In this document: one piece after another, positions 21,241-21,803 of the stretch
Numbering within the stretch: position 1 is the first letter of the stretch
Layout of the letters: each line of letters starts with the position of its first letter
IMG/VR virus record: IMGVR_UViG_3300006990_000193
Span: 1 to 21,803 of that record
DNA length: 21,803 nt
Source: a virus
Strand: one strand, 5' to 3'
Program-made: the position numbers and the translations under genes
Notes under the pieces: model-generated
What the model was told of the DNA's origin: nothing
Database searches by the model: none
The model's input: only the letters and a program-made list of their open reading frames with translations

Positions 21241-21803
21241 ATGAAAAAACAAAACAAATTTAAAGAATTACTTGTTGATAAACCTGACATTGTAATAATA
21301 ATAACAGACCAAGAGAGAGCCACTCAATACTTTCCTGAAGGGTGGGAACGAGAAAATCTACCAACACTAACTAAATTAAAAGATAATGGTTTCACCTTTG
21401 ATAAGGCCTTTTGTAATAGTTGTATGTGTACACCGAGTAGAGCCACTTTATTTACTGGTACGTACCCATCACAACATCAATGTACGGAAACACTAACAAC
21501 AGGTGGTATATACTCACCTGGCGAAATACAATTAAACAATAAAAGTAATAACATTGGTAAGATGTTAGATAGTATCGGTTACGATGTACAGTACAGAGGT
21601 AAATGGCATTTAAGTAAAGGTGCTGATGGTGGTGACCCATTAGCTAAAGAAATATCACTTTATGGGTTTAAAGGTTGGGTTGGGCCTGATGCGGGTGAAG
21701 ATGCGAAACCTGAAAACTTTGGTGGGGGTTATCCAAATGCTGATGCGAGGTATGTGAAAGAAGGTATAGAATATTTAGAACAGGTAAGAATCAGTAGAGA
21801 AAA
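21241..21803 (+). CDS. Arylsulfatase (formylglycine type), 3' partial
   Basis: The visible 187 residues hold the sulfatase core: VIIITDQE (18-25) gives the first metal Asp, and CTPSRATLFTG (63-73) is the signature whose Cys63 is converted to formylglycine, the catalytic nucleophile. GYDVQYRGKWHL matches the GKWHL block after it. The family removes sulfate from sugars, phenols or choline; substrate cannot be told here. No signal peptide is visible at the start, so export would need another route or none. It needs a maturation enzyme, probably from the host. The gene leaves the window. Confidence 0.9.
   Translation, partial: MKKQNKFKELLVDKPDIVIIITDQERATQYFPEGWERENLPTLTKLKDNGFTFDKAFCNSCMCTPSRATLFTGTYPSQHQCTETLTTGGIYSPGEIQLNNKSNNIGKMLDSIGYDVQYRGKWHLSKGADGGDPLAKEISLYGFKGWVGPDAGEDAKPENFGGGYPNADARYVKEGIEYLEQVRISRE

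Noticed and set aside
21452-21640. Minus-strand open frame within the sulfatase gene
   Set aside because: Shadow of the sulfatase coding strand; His/Tyr-rich low-complexity composition and no start context.

Overview
The window looks like part of a tailed double-stranded DNA phage genome, probably a marine myovirus infecting a member of the Bacteroidota (Flavobacteriia-like). Reasons: very A+T-rich DNA; tightly packed genes with 1-8 nt stop/start overlaps; a GH24 lysozyme, a collagen-like fibre with an S74 chaperone, thymidylate synthase, DUF3310 and an orphan methyltransferase. Five promoters match the Bacteroidota primary-sigma pattern (TTG/TTTG, about 20 nt, TAnnTTTG), and one gene resembles the mostly Bacteroidota family DUF2452. 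No tRNA, rRNA, CRISPR array or insertion sequence was found. The host assignment is inference.

Layout. 3-764: 3' end of a collagen-like fibre gene. 748-2013 (minus): an acidic protein and a small Cys-rich MGCGC protein. 2116-5162: two paralogous proteins sharing an SCYYG-GTKWCT domain. 5159-8778: a packed run with two unknowns (one DUF2452-like), a GT11 glycosyltransferase, a small helix-turn-helix-like protein, DUF3310, a DNA methyltransferase and a 56-aa protein. 8821-11642: lysozyme, then a DHH phosphoesterase / M23 endopeptidase / peptidoglycan-binding fusion. 11649-12661: DUF192 (minus), Nudix and a small conserved protein. 12662-13822: no genes, but a roughly 0.9-kb structured RNA with its own promoter and terminator. 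13823-15744: small proteins, several membrane-bound, and a cytidylyltransferase. 15907-18736: a late-type small protein, ThyA and a P-loop-like protein. 18752-21150: unknown virion-like proteins. 21241 to the end: an arylsulfatase, cut by the window edge.

How it fits together. Two promoter classes can be read. Host-type promoters drive the large RNA, the small membrane protein and the small-gene cluster. A second motif, ATATTTATnnTAAAA, lies just upstream of eight genes or operons on both strands and is proposed as a phage late promoter. Many genes behind it encode proteins whose first 5-9 residues end in (L/I)xE, resembling T4 capsid-targeting peptides cut by the prohead protease. Together these suggest a set of co-packaged virion cargo proteins that includes the lysozyme and the DHH-endopeptidase fusion. 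The large RNA, the tag-plus-promoter regulon and the phage sulfatase (in the same genome as a fucosyltransferase-like enzyme) are the most interesting items.
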